From positions 84,060,060-84,124,059 of the forward strand of contig OY740767.1 of assembly GCA_963513935.1 (NCBI GenBank): 64,000 nt of DNA. The letters run 5' to 3'. Below, piece after piece: positions 12,601-26,636 of this stretch (position 1 is the first letter of the stretch; every line of letters starts with the position of its first letter). Under the pieces are notes generated by a model. It did no database searches. It worked only from the letters and a program-made list of their open reading frames with translations, and had not been told where the DNA came from. A program made the position numbers and the translations under genes. This DNA is from Aphrophora alni (lineage: Eukaryota; Arthropoda; Insecta; Hemiptera; Aphrophoridae).

Positions 12601-14941
12601 TTTGGTAATTTTGTAATTGCCATGGCGCCCAACTCATATCAATAAACATTAGTATAAAGTAAGTTTAACTTCATTTATCTAAATTAACACGATCGTCGCA
12701 CAACGTGTGACATTTTTATTTTATGTAACTTCCTTCATTTTTTAATTATTACACAGTACATCATGTGGTCTAAATTTTTTAAAACACTTGGCACTTGTCT
12801 GATCATTTTTGTTATTTTATATTTTGCAAACTATTGAAACAAATTTCAATGACTCTCAACAGCACTCTCCACAGTCATCATTATAGTTATTGGTACAAAT
12901 GATTTAAAAAATTTAAAAAAAATCTCATAATCTTCAATATTGTCTCATATAATGCCTCCGATATCTTCTGTACAATACGTAACAGCATATAGAAAGCATT
13001 ATTTGTTTTTATGTCCTTAATTATCTAGGATAAAACTAACCAAATTGTTTTTTGTTACAAACACGAGAATTGTATAAAATACCCATTGAGCGCAAAAAAC
13101 AACTTCTTTTTTTATATCTACATAAAGAAGTTATTTTATATACCGTTTATTCCTATAAGAGCTGTGCACAATCAATAATAACATTAGCGATAAAACTCCT
13201 ATAATACCAAGCTTGGACAGTTACATTTTACAGTAAGATTATTTTGTGTTGGAATTCTTGAGACTTTACAACATAATAACAAATTTATAAATGTGTCTTG
13301 GAAGAGAGGGGGTAGAGAGAGCTTCATTGTTTGTGCAAACATCTTTTTACTCAAATAACTTGCAATAGCTCCATGGCTCATTTAATTCATATTGACATTT
13401 TACAACCAATGATGCTAGTTACTATCTATGATATTAACTATGGGTATTATCACTAATTAACAGAATTTTATTTAAATAACCTATAAATTAGACCAACATA
13501 ATTTTTAAAAGTTCTAGTAGTACATTATAGTATGACTTCATGAACATTTGCAATGTAAGCTTTTAAATAAAGTTATACATAAGGAAGAATTATGTTCATT
13601 TCATTGACAGCTACAATTTATCATAAGTATTAATTAAATGAGGCCACAGTCAAATACAGAGTTCCGAACTATTATAATACAGTATATATAGGTATAATTT
13701 ATATTAATATGTAAACTACTTAATGTTAATTATTTGAAATATATAAATCTCATACCATAATAGGCAAACATCTTCAAACATTAAGCAGATCATTTTCAGA
13801 TCTGTCTGCAGTAAATAATGACTATGATTTATAGTATAGGCTACTTATATGTACTAGCAAAGAGAACTAATGGAGTAATTAAAATAATAAAGATATGTTG
13901 TGTAAAAGATATGTTGCAGCCACTATATAAGTGAACGGAAAAAAGTGTTTTACTAAATAAATATTTAGGTTTATAGTTGCATTTCTTATTAATACAGAGT
14001 TATGCTGGAAGAAACCAATGTAAAGTGGCAATATATATATATATATACAATATATATATATATATATAGATATATATATTGTCTAAATATTGTGTTTCAA
14101 AGAATGAAAATCAATTTTAGTGTCCCATGTAATTTATAAATATTTGGTATTATTCAGATGTACTAGAAAAAATAATATTAAACTGAAGAAATTTGATTTT
14201 AATTGGATATTTGTAAAATCAAATCCAGTTTCAACATTTTCAACTCACCAGTTTATATGTTTGTGTAAATATGAATAGTAGTAATAATATCTAATAAGTT
14301 AGTCAATATTAATGGGTCAATATTACTGTAATTTGTGATGATACCGTGGCATCTTCAATTCGGATTTGGAAGGAGATTGTAAAGAAGACGTTTTTTGACC
14401 AAGTGTATCTGATTTTTTTATAAAAAAAAAAACACTGATATAAATTAGTATCATGCAAAAATAGAAAAATACTAATCACTGTTTATGTTTTGAATATTTT
14501 CTTGAAAGGATTTTCTATTAGTGTAGATGTATAATTTGAGAGATATTAAAAACATTTGTATACACGTTTATTTATAAAACATTGAAACTTAATCAAATTC
14601 ATGTTATTATGTTTTGATTTGAAATTTGATAATATCTCACAATACAGTACTTCTTCCATTACTTACCTCATTAGTAAATTATTCTTAAGAAAAGACTTGT
14701 GAAGGGATGGAAAAAGATTTGATATTACATCTAACGCACGGTCAAGTAAATGCCAAATCTGTTCAGAACTCCAGGCTAAGGATGTCATAGATGACATCCC
14801 AGGATTTAGTAGTTTTATTAGTGACTCGGTAACACAATATTTTTCCATAACCTGAAAATTAAAAATATTAAATACTGAGTATATAAATTCAGAAAAGAGG
14901 AACTGTAATTAATTTACAGTTACAGTATATGTACGAGTAAA

Positions 14942-14979
<38 letters not shown>

Positions 14980-17900
14980 TTAATTTGTTCCTGGTGTGAT
15001 TCCAGTTAAATGAATAAATAAAATTTTTTAAAGGGAAAATATATAATTTTTAAATTATTAAAACCACTAACTTAAAATAAAAATTAGTGAATAATGGCAA
15101 TCCAACCTTCCCCCCCTTCCCCAACTAACTTATTTTAATACATATTCCATATGCATTTTGATATTAGCAAATCATTATTAATGGAATGTTGTTAAAAGCC
15201 CATGCAGGTATTCTTTAAATTATAATATTGGGATATTATTAAAATATTGCCAGTATTATTTGTTCTAGGGATATTATTTGTTTAGTCTTAATTTATGATT
15301 GTTTAACACTTTCAGTTAAAATGATCTAGTTTTAGTTTCTTATATTTTTAACATCCATATGTATTTAAATTATTGTAAATATAGATATTTAAGTTCAGTT
15401 CACATATCAGTAGTGATTTCAGTTACTATCACCCCTCATTTGAATGAGTATGGGCTTAGCAGTCCTGAGGAGACCTTTTTTCATCTAATCTTGGGTTTCC
15501 TTCTCTTTCATATTTTCTATCACGTCTCCCTTGACCAATTCTTGTTCTTTTCGAGGGGTACGAGTCTGTACTTTATGTTCTTTTCTTCCTTTTTCATAAG
15601 ATGATGAGGATGGAGAGGTTTTTGTCTTTAAGTAAGAAAAAATAATCAACTATTTTGATTTATATTTGCATTATGGAAATATATGATAAAAATTCATATG
15701 AAAGCTAAACATTAATTTTATTGTTAGGACTTAAATTTATATTTATAGTTACAAATATTCTATTTTTCAGTGTTCAATTGTTACAGTTAATTATTCAATT
15801 TTCATTTCAATATTTTTTATTTATTTATGTGTTAACATATATTTAAATTTATGTAAAAAAGTAAATAAAAAGGCCATATCATATGAATATAAAGCTGATT
15901 TTATAACATAATTACATTGGGAGTTTTCCAAGCATTATTATGCTTTAAGCACTTAAATTTTTAGATAATGTCGTTGAAGACCACTAAACATTATAAAAAA
16001 TGTATTGGCCAACTTTTTTATTTGTTGATCTTATAAGTAGACTATTAATATTAATCAATTCTTTATTTAAGTAATACATAATGTGTCTTGTTTAAAAAAT
16101 CATATTCATATTTTTTTACAATACATTGGTAGCTTTCTACTATATTTACCTTCCTAATTTTAACTTTAATCCTATTAATATAACTAATAAAGTTCATTGC
16201 TGTGGGACAAAAATCATAAGAATTAAAATAATTTATGTTCAGATACAGGAAGACCAATGACCATGTTGCTAATGTAAACATTTGTGTTGATCATAAAGTA
16301 AGTTACATCTTAGATGAGAACATAACAATCCCCTATTTAGTAGGGGAATTTCAGTTCAAAGGAAATGAAAATCTTCATCAATATATTTTTAGGTTCAATA
16401 AGTTATAAATTAAGTTAATACATTTTCTAATTTTGTAAAAGTAAAATTGTAATTTTATTACTGTACACATTTTAATGCCATATATTTTTTATCTACTTTT
16501 AATCAAAAATCAAAATATCCTATTTTTACCTACTTTTGGCAAAAAAGTTCTACTTTAATTATTTTCTAGAGGTTAAAATTGACAATGTGCCTTGCATTAA
16601 TGTTTCGATGAAAAGTCTTTTTAAAATTAATTGTGTACTGCTAACCTTACTTTACAATTGGAAAATATTAATCCTAAGTTTTTGAAATGGCCCTAAAATA
16701 TTTTTGTTTCTCAAAAAACCTATTGTAAGCTGCAGGAGAGTCCAGAAAATATTAAAAACTCCACGTTTTTACAGTAAGACTTTTACAGTGTCAATTTTGG
16801 TTTAAATAATATTCATTCAAGATAATAAGAATGAGTTTTGTCTTTGTATAAAAGAAAACAAACCTTCAAAGTGATATACCACAATATATACTTTGTCAAT
16901 TGGCCAAATTAAACTCTTTTGGGTAAATCCAAAATCCCAAATATTTTTTTAATTAAACATCACCAGATTTCTTTCCACCGTCTTTTATCTATGGAGAGCA
17001 GCAAATCTGTAGTGTATATTGATTGCCCTGCGTGCTTAATGAATTAATAGATTGCTATAACAATGTTCTTTTGTAACTACTATTTTGTTAAATTTGTTTA
17101 ATTTTTTTAAACGAAGAATTTAACATGTATCTTCCGAAGATTCGTGCCAGATTTTTCTGCTCTAGGATTTACTCCTTTTTTATAATATTCACAGATTTTT
17201 GGTAAAAACTGATATTTACCAAAAGTAAAAGTAAAAGTTCATATAAAAGTGGTTTAACAACAACAAGCTGGCCATGTCAGTTTATTAGTGAAATAGAATG
17301 TACTAAAACTTACTTTTAGGTTGAAATTTGATTTTGGACACAATGTGAGAGCAGCAAGCATCAGATTCTTGAATTGAAAATCATCATCATTACTGGTGAA
17401 GACAACTGTGCTTGACCAGGATCCTTCAATACCATTCTCACCTGCTACAGCTAAGATTACAATATCTGGAATCAATGATATAATAACAGAACTTACAAGG
17501 TAGAAAATCGATAACTAATAATATAGGATGTGTAAACTGATGCCTTTGATTTACAAATTGAAATTGTTATTTAAAAATTCCTTTCTTTCTGGCTACCATA
17601 TTCAAATAAAAAAGTTCAATTAAATCTATGATACTATTTAAAATAGTATCTTTTTTACCCAGTAACTTTTTGCTCTATTGTAGTGATTTCCCATCCTAAT
17701 GAGTTTCACAAGTCTAAAAAAAAGGATATTAAATATAAAAAACAAACTATAATAATATTAATATTTCACCTTCAACAAGTCCAGATGTCTCCAAATCAGT
17801 GCTTGGAAACAGAAACAAAAATTGAACCAAAATTCCAGCAAAATTGTTTCGGCTGTCCCTACTTATTCCAGGCTTTGTCTTGCTCAACACTTCTTTCTGG

Positions 17901-20900
17901 AAAACACTTCTTACACACCTGTTTAAACAGTAATAAACTACCTTTAAACATTGGTTTTTACTTGGTTTTAAAATCTTGTTCTTATCTTATATATTAAAAA
18001 ACCTTTGCAAAACTAATGACAGCGACCCTGATTTACTTGACCGATTTACATGCGGGTTGTACCAAAACAAAGGTTAGTGGTCCTATATGTGCAGGTTTTA
18101 TTTATATTTTGGAAATATTTATGTTAATTGGGTCAAAAATGGAAAATAAACTTTTCTTATGGAGATTTAACATAGGGAAAAAATTTAAAGCTTATGATAG
18201 CGAGCCTGACCATACTGGACCGATTTACACGTGGGTTGTACCATAACAAAGGTTAGCGGTCCTATATGTGCAGGTTTTATTTGTATTTTGAAAATATTTA
18301 TGTTAATTGGGTCAAAAATTAAAAATAAACTTTTCTTATGGAGATTTAACATAGGGAAGAAATTTAAAGCTTACTGGAACGATTTACACACGGTTGGTAC
18401 CAAATTAAAGGTAATTGTCTGTATATTTGCCCATTTTGCTTTGATTTCAGCTATTACCCCACTAAATTTTGTAAAAACTAAAATAAAAATCTCTTATGGC
18501 AATTTAACGTGAGGTAAAATTTTAAGCCTATTCCGAGTGAGATCTGGAGTTCTATTGGACTGATTTATGAGCGGGTTGTGTTAAATGAAAGGTAATTAAC
18601 TCTATTAGCCTGAAAAGTTTACTATTCCTTCATTTAATATTCTAAAAATTTAATTTAAAACATTTTCTATTCATTAATCTTGTTTTTACTGACCAGCTGA
18701 ATATAACAGCACAGATCAGCTGATTATAACAAAACATATGTTTTATTATCATAACATGGTTTGTTTATGTTGTAATTTACTTCATTTAAGTAGGTTAGTG
18801 GTGATTAAATGTGTAGAATTGTATTTCTAAGTACATAACAAATAACATATTTAATTTTCTAGATGTTATATTATACCTGGTAAATTTTTGTTTGGTTAGC
18901 ATCTCTTGATTACAACCACGATCATGACTACTTATAAACATTTTGACATAACTCCAATTATTTGAGATGGAAACTGTTTATTCAGAATTGTTTCCTATTG
19001 TTTATATGGACATTTAGAAAATCATTATGATATTCGAATAGAGTGCGTTAGTAACGTAATGAAACAATGGCATCGATACAGTGATTACATAATAGGCGAT
19101 CTGACATACGGACAAAACTTTAATCAGCTGAATTCCATATATTAAAGTTTTGGTAATTTCAAAAGTGTAATTGAGACACCACAAACAAGCGCATTTACAA
19201 AAAAAACGCCCGAGAAAACCCACACTTACTGGTCGTCGAGAACGGTCAAGATCCAAACCATCCAACCAAACTGGTTCTACTGTTGATGAAATAATGCAAG
19301 AAATAGACCCTCCTTCTTCTTCAGCAGCTATCAATGAAACAAACTATTTTAACGATGTTGCAGCAACTACAAAGAAACGTAAAAGAAAACCCACCCTCAC
19401 CGGTTGTCTAGAACGAGCAAGACAGAAATTATATAACAAAACTGACCATCCTGCTGATGAAATAATGCAACAAATGCACCCAAAAATATCAAAACCAACC
19501 TTCAAGTGTGCCATTTCAAAGTTTACACCTACTCTTAACCCATCTTCTATAGGTGGTCTGGAGGAAGTTTGTCAGTACTGTTCTGCACTGTATTTCCAAC
19601 CTGAAGTAAATACATCAAGACGCTTTACCCTTTGTTGTTATGAAGGCAATGTAAAACTAAAGCCAATAACCATAATTGATCAACTGAAAGATCTTCTTAC
19701 TGGTAACAATATTAAATCTAAAAATTTTATGGAGAAAATTCGCCAGTACAACAATGCAATGTCTTTTGCTTCTTTCGGTGCAAAAATAACTCATCATCTC
19801 ATTTCACCTTTGTATGCTGAGAATAAAGAAAACAGTTCATATGGCCAACTCTACATTCTCGACTTTGCCAAAGCTATTGAAATCAGACTATTAAACGGTT
19901 AACTAATTATAAGATGCCATCAAAAATTCTAAGTCAATTAAAATTTTAATTTGTTGCATATTATAAAAACTTACATGTAAATAATTTAGCCATACAAACA
20001 AATATTTTTATCCCAATCTCCCTCCACTAATCTTTTATAATCTTCAGATTTATTAAAAACTAATAAATTCAATATGAAGACCTCCTTATTATGAGCAAAG
20101 CAAGCACGCGGCGCTTTGCGCTGTACGGGGTTTGTCTAGTAAAATATTATAAAATACAATCAAATGAAAGAAAACAAAAGAAACGTATTTAAAAGTCATT
20201 ACTTTTACTAAGCAGGACTAATCCTAAACTAATACTTTGTGTCAAATCAAAGAGCAAACAAGTAAACCCATTAGATAAGATATTATTTTCATATATGTCT
20301 CTGTAATTGACTAACAGAAGTTACTTATTTGCTACTAACATCAATTATTTATTTATTATTTTTCGAAGAAATTTCTTTTTTCCCGTTTGATTTAGCATTG
20401 CAATAAGTTGTCTCATAGAAATATATCTATATAAATTATCACAGCTATTTTATTGCAAATTTAGTGCATAAAAGCAGGACTTAAAGTTAGTAATTGTGAA
20501 GAAAGAATCAATTATAACTATACAAATTTATTCAAAACCTTTAAAGACATGCACTCAATCTACACCCTGTGATAAAAAAACAGTGTTTAATTGATTAATT
20601 GTTCCTAAACAGTGAATTAATAGGGAATTGTTCCTTAATTTTGGTAAGAAAGAAAAGCTCCTATATAAAGTTTAAATCTTTTTTGTAAAGCTAAGTACAT
20701 CACAGTTATATTTTTACAATCTCCCTTTTTATATTAAGAAAAGTATTTTATTTTTTATTGTAAGCATATTAACTAATTTCCATTTTTATAATAATATGCT
20801 TCTTTAATAATAAAATAAAATATTTCTCATTACAGTAAAAATTTAACTATCATTCGAGGATCTGGAACATGACAACGATGGATAATACAAGAATAGACAT

Positions 20901-23900
20901 ATACAGTAATTACATAACCAGTTAGCACTACTACTGGAAGCATATTTCATCAGTTATGTTTATAAAAAGTTTTATTTTTCTACTTTATATTACTGTAGTA
21001 CTATTTTAAAGATAAATCAAATAGTCATCATTAAAGTGCTTTCATTGTTTGTTTTCTTTGAATTATACTGTACATTACCAATCATTATTTTTACAAAAAT
21101 ATTAAAATGCAGATGCATTGACATATTTTTGTGTATGACTGATAGTGGTATCTCTCACCAAGTTGAAAAAAAAAAAAAAAAAAAAAAAATCAGTGTAAAA
21201 CAATTGTTTACAAAATATTTATTTAAATGGAACTAAACTAAAAAATGGAACTATGTCCGTCTATGAATTGATTGATTGATTTATTTAGTTTGGAGTTTAA
21301 ACAAACTTTTTAACCTGCCCTGGCACCACGACCGATGGCCTAATGTGCAACTAAAGCCTCCTCATTCTAGCTTAACAGATTTGTTCCGCTTACGAGTTTG
21401 AGTAATCCGCTAACTATTTCGTTCAGTGATAGTTCCTCAGAAATTTGAAATCCATTTTGAATATGTATATATATATAATATTTTTTATTATAAAATTGTA
21501 ACTTCTGTTTTATTTTGAAGAACATCAATTCAGAGTAAAAATAAATGCTTACGTTAAAGTAGCCTGTGAGAGAGGTTTGATGTGTTGCCAATCTTCTGGC
21601 TTATGAGTACAGCTTAAAAGTTTCCATAATATTTGCAAAGTTAAATCTAGTGTTTCAGGAGATATCTCATCGACTTTCAAAACTGTAGATGGTGTTAGTC
21701 GGATTAATAAAGTTTCATGAATTCCAGAAACCAACATTCCCCAGCCTAAAACAATTTAATTATACATTAATTATACATAAATCTACATAGATTTTAGAGT
21801 TTTGTAGAAAAAAGATAAAATTTTGTAATGTCATGTTTTTCTTATAGTCTGACACCTTTATATCGTCACAAGTTTGAGTTTGAAATATTTCATAATTGTT
21901 AATGACACTTGATAAATAACTTCCAACTTTCTCAAAAATATTGGGAGTTGAAAAGTAATCAAAAGGCTCAAGGTCGTTGTTTAAAATCTAAATTTAATTA
22001 TGGTACAGTGTATTGAAACAAAATCTTACAAATAGAGGATGATAATCATTTTTCTTTCCAATTTTATCACCAAAGCAGTAAGAAAAAAATTAACAATTTC
22101 CTGAAACTAATTTTGCTTTCTTCAATTTTTCTTGAGTTTCTTGACCCAAAATTCAATTGAAACCTGTATGATAAAGCCCTTATGAAAGAAACAATCAATT
22201 CATTCAATAATTTGTTGTGTAAAGAAGATGGGCGATTTTTAGAATTTAATATGTTGTTGTTTGGTAGACAATTATTGGTATTATTAAACAATATTGGTAT
22301 TATTATTGGTAGACAATTTTAATGTAAAATAAAAACTATCTTGGAAAAACTACTTTCCTTGCTCATGAAAAATATGTGTTTTGTGTAGGAATTAATACAT
22401 AGTATAATATTATTTTAGAATTTATATTAGTAAGATATTCTGTTTAAATTTCTGAGCAAAATTAATGGTTTGAATGTGAATATGATAAAATGGAGTGAAG
22501 GAAGCGGTGTTTTATTAAAAATTATTTAGTTAGAATAGAAACTTGACTTGTATTTTTCTTATATACTTGAAACATAATGATGACAATTAGAACTGACATA
22601 ATAACGGATTGCAAAATTTGTGGCTTTAATGGCAAAGCAATCTTCCTTTCTTTTTTCTTCAGGCTCTAGATTAAAGATGAACTCTTGCAATTACTTTAAT
22701 TACAGCTGTTGTCTTGTAGGATTTATTTGACAGTTGTCCTTGTTCCATTCCTTAGAATTTGAAGGCAACAAATATCTCTGGGTTTAGTTATTAGGTGTTT
22801 CACAAATTTTACAGTTAAACACTTTTCCAGCTGATTTATTAGTTTTATTTTAGTTTATAAATAACTACTATCAGTGGGTTAGCAAAGTTTTCGTAGACTA
22901 GACTTCGGTGAAGAACGTCCAAATGGGGTATCTAACTGTGATTGTCAAACATGAATTATGGGGTTTTAAATCTAATTTATAATAATATGCATATATAAAT
23001 TAGATTTAACCATATATAAACAATTATGTATACATAATACTTGGTTTTAAAAATTTGAAGAATAATAGTATCAAATAGTGAGATTACAATGCTTGATTTA
23101 GCTTTTTATTTGTCTAAAAATTAGGCACTCACTTATTGTTGCAATAAGATCAAACAGAATCAGAACAGGTTGATCCTACCAAACTAACATAATAATAATA
23201 GTCTTTTCAAAATAAGAAGTACCTTGAATAAATTAATTGAACTTTTTATAAAAATAAAATAGCTCAATATTTTTAACTACGTTACTATTAGGCCTTATGT
23301 AGTAAATATAAAACAATTTTAATATTACAATTTAAAATAATAAAAACAAAGACTAAAATTCAACAAAGCTTAAAGTTCAAACTTTCTTGATATCAGAAAA
23401 TAAATTATTTATTCAACAGTACATTGATTAAACATGAGATTTGTAGATTTTATTTTCTTGATTACATATCAGCAATTTTACCAATAATAATCTGTTGGCC
23501 CTTTCCATATGATCAACATTTTCAAGCATATAACAAAAATTATGCAAATTATTTTTTCCGATTAGTCATGTCAAGAGTTTATATACGTACTATTTTGAGA
23601 TTTATTACAACAATTGTATGGTTATTTTTGGAATTTTTTTCTAAGTACAAGAGCATATAATTTCTATGCAGCTAGTAGTAGAAATTAATTGTGATCTTTA
23701 GTTAATTAGTTTACATTACTGATTCTTCCATCTTTAAAGCATTAAACAGTAATTTTTATCATATAAATTAAACAAAGAAATAATAGAAGCTATCAATAAT
23801 AAAAACACAAAAGCTTACATACATATTCTGAGAGAATACAAATGCGTAAAATGATATTAAGAAGAGGTTGCACAATCTGTGGTTCAGCAACAACTAACAA

Positions 23901-26605
23901 GTCTGCTAGGCTCTCAGCTAAAAAACTAAGTTCAACTGAACGAATGCATGTTGTTAATTTTACATTATCTAGACCAACAGGTTGTAATCTATTTAGTAAT
24001 TTGTGTAATATATCTAGCAGTTCTAGTTGGAGGGATGGGTCAGAGAGGATGTGAAGCAGGTTTCCTGAAACACACAGTATGAAAAATCTCTTGAAAAAGA
24101 CACTTATGTAATTATTCATATTACCTGTAATATAATAAGCAATTTAAAATTATTTCAATTTATTAATCATATATTTTATGATAAAAAATCAACATTAATA
24201 TTCAGATTTTTTATCTTTGTATGTGTGAGTTACAAGAATATCATACTTGAAAGATAACTAGATTTTAAAGGTGTAAACTTATAAAATCAGACAAATTGAA
24301 CTATTATGACAGTCACTTTTCTAAAAAACAATTCTGAATTCTTCTATGTCCTTCAGAAAGACTAGGCATTCCTTCTTATAAATTATCTTTAAGACTTTAA
24401 CTAATTTTCTTTAACAAAGACTGATACTTGTTAGTTAGTGTTATGATCAATGTTCTTTTATTGCACAAATTGTTATTATTAAGTGTGTTATAAAATCAAA
24501 TATATAGGCCTACAAAATAATAACGGACAGCCAAACATTTTAAATTTGGAAACTAAATTTTTGTGCATAATATTTATAATATATGAAGCAAATGCATATT
24601 AGTAAAAATGCTAATAAAAATGTAAATCTGTAAATATTATGTAAAATCTAATTGTTAGTAATTAAAATTAACAAAGGTTACATCATGTCTACTTGGCTTA
24701 ATATTTATTTTTATCATGTTTTCAACTACCACAAAACCGTCAAATTACTCATTAAATTTGTTTTATATATTAGGGTATAACCTGAAATCCTAACCCACTG
24801 TATGATGTATGATTTAACTAAATTTTGAAAAACCTGTAACATATGAAAAAAGTGCTCAACTTTGGTTTTGTCATGATGGATTCAAATTTATCATGGAGAA
24901 CTGTAAATATTATGTACTTTAAAAAAATTGTCTTAAAGAAGTAATAATTTGTTCTTTATTTTCAATTCGACATTCCATTCGTACTTAAATAGAACTTTAC
25001 ACCTAATCAATAAATTAGACCCAACAATTAATCCACTTTGTGATTGTGTACCCAAAGTTACAGAGGACTTTGTTTAATGAATAACTAAATGGATGACAGA
25101 CTGCTATTTCTGTTTTTTTTTTTTTTTTTTAATTGTATTAGTTTGTAACTTAATTTATGTGAACAAGGTTTGTAAAGTACGAACTCTGTAAACCTTATTG
25201 GTAGTAAATTAAATCATCTTACAATATGATTTGATGTGAAGTCATGTAATAACAAAATGTAGATTTATATTTAACAATCTATTAATACTGTAATTTATAA
25301 ATTCTTCGTATGTATTATAGTGCATTATATTATTTCATATTTCTTACCCAATGTAGAAAAGTAACAGGTCAAATTATTAAAATAATACAAGCTGTCTGAA
25401 GATTTAGATAGTTTTGGAATGTTTTTCAAAAGACACAAAAACTTGAGAAGAGGATCTTTGTATCTCGGTTCATCATCCAGATTCGAACTTAAAAACCGTA
25501 GAATTCTTGCAATAAGTTCTAAATCGGCAATCATCTATAGTAATGCTAAGAACTTTTAATGACTTTTACAAACTTGTAGTCTTGTATCAAGTTATGTGAC
25601 TTCCATTTCCATAATTCACATTTTTATAAACAGAATTTTTTTAAGTATATTTGCAAAAATACAGTAAGTAATCTACAACCATAATACAATTCAAAATAAA
25701 ACCTTATTAATAAAGAGCAAAAATATATCTATTTTTACAGATGTTTATATTAGTTACTTATAACAAGAATATTGCTTTCTATAAAAAAAAGAAAAGAAAA
25801 AAAGCCTTCTAATTGATGTTAATCATTTACGAAACAAAAATAAAATACCGTAATCCTAATAGTAAACAATGAGTTGCAGTTAGCGACATTGTAGAAACTG
25901 GTTATTTCTTCTTATTTATTTATTTTTTTTGAAATTGTACTCGATATTTTTTGTTTGAATCTTTAGAGACTATATTTTAACAAAATTTTATCTTAATTAT
26001 TATAGGTAAATTTGAGAAAATCGCTAAATCGAGTTTCGTGTTATTTTATCTACCTTCAAAATTTAAGTTATCGAACAAATAAAATGATCGGCTCCAGATA
26101 CGACGAAAATATGCCCATTTACCAAATTTGATCAAAATTGGATTCTAACTGGGTGTAGAGCACTGAAAAAAATTTAAGATAGGGGGATATAATACAGATA
26201 TTTTAATAAAAAAACTCACAATCGATTTTTTCAACTAAACTTTTTCTATCCTACATTTATATATTGAACTAAAAAGAAACAATATTATTTCACTGAGTAT
26301 AAAGAATTTATATTACTTGAGATGACTAAAAATTACGCCACTAGAGTGCACTAGATAATTGGGGGTTACCAATTAAAAAAAAATCAAATCCCTATTTTAA
26401 TTAAATTTAGCACTTTTTTTTCAAAATTGATTTCCATGTCATTTTAGAGCTAACAAAAATAAGGGGAGTGTTCCCAATAAACGTATTTGTACACGAACGA
26501 TTCAAAAGTTACTATTGTAACATTATAGTTGGGAATCAATTATTTGCAAGCCTATCAAACGTTTATTTTCTGAAATTTAGGGGCCTGTAATTCCTAAACG
26601 GCTAA

Positions 26606-26636
<31 letters not shown>

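Larger units (their letters stand above)
17985..20139 (+). mobile_element. Helitron, 2155 bp, both termini present
   Basis: The 5' end reads TCTTATATATTAAAAA after a host A. The 3' end is CTAG followed by host T. A GC-rich palindrome (GCGCTTTGCGC, 20111-20121) lies 14 bases inside the CTAG. These are Helitron hallmarks: TC start, subterminal hairpin, CTRR end, insertion between A and T, no target duplication. Inside are diverged tandem repeats (18016-18600) and a truncated Rep gene (19171-19902). No helicase is present, so it is non-autonomous. It lies in CFAP69 intron 4, on the strand opposite the gene. Confidence 0.82.

Noticed and set aside
17466..17560. GTAAGT donor at 17494 on the minus strand as the end of an extra CFAP69 exon
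   Set aside because: The intron to exon 6 would be under 30 bases, and the phase is already satisfied by exon 5.
17770..17804. A 35-nt microexon using the ttttgtttctgtttccaag acceptor instead of the full exon 5
   Set aside because: Phases also fit, but it would omit the family-like NNFAGILVQFLFLFP segment.
17683..17997. Plus-strand open frame of about 100 codons
   Set aside because: It is the opposite strand of CFAP69 exon 5, which has matching splice phases and family similarity, and its end runs into the Helitron.
21380..21460. Minus-strand frame ending LSLNEIVSGLLKLVSG before a GTAAGC donor as a CFAP69 exon
   Set aside because: No acceptor gives the phase required after exon 4.
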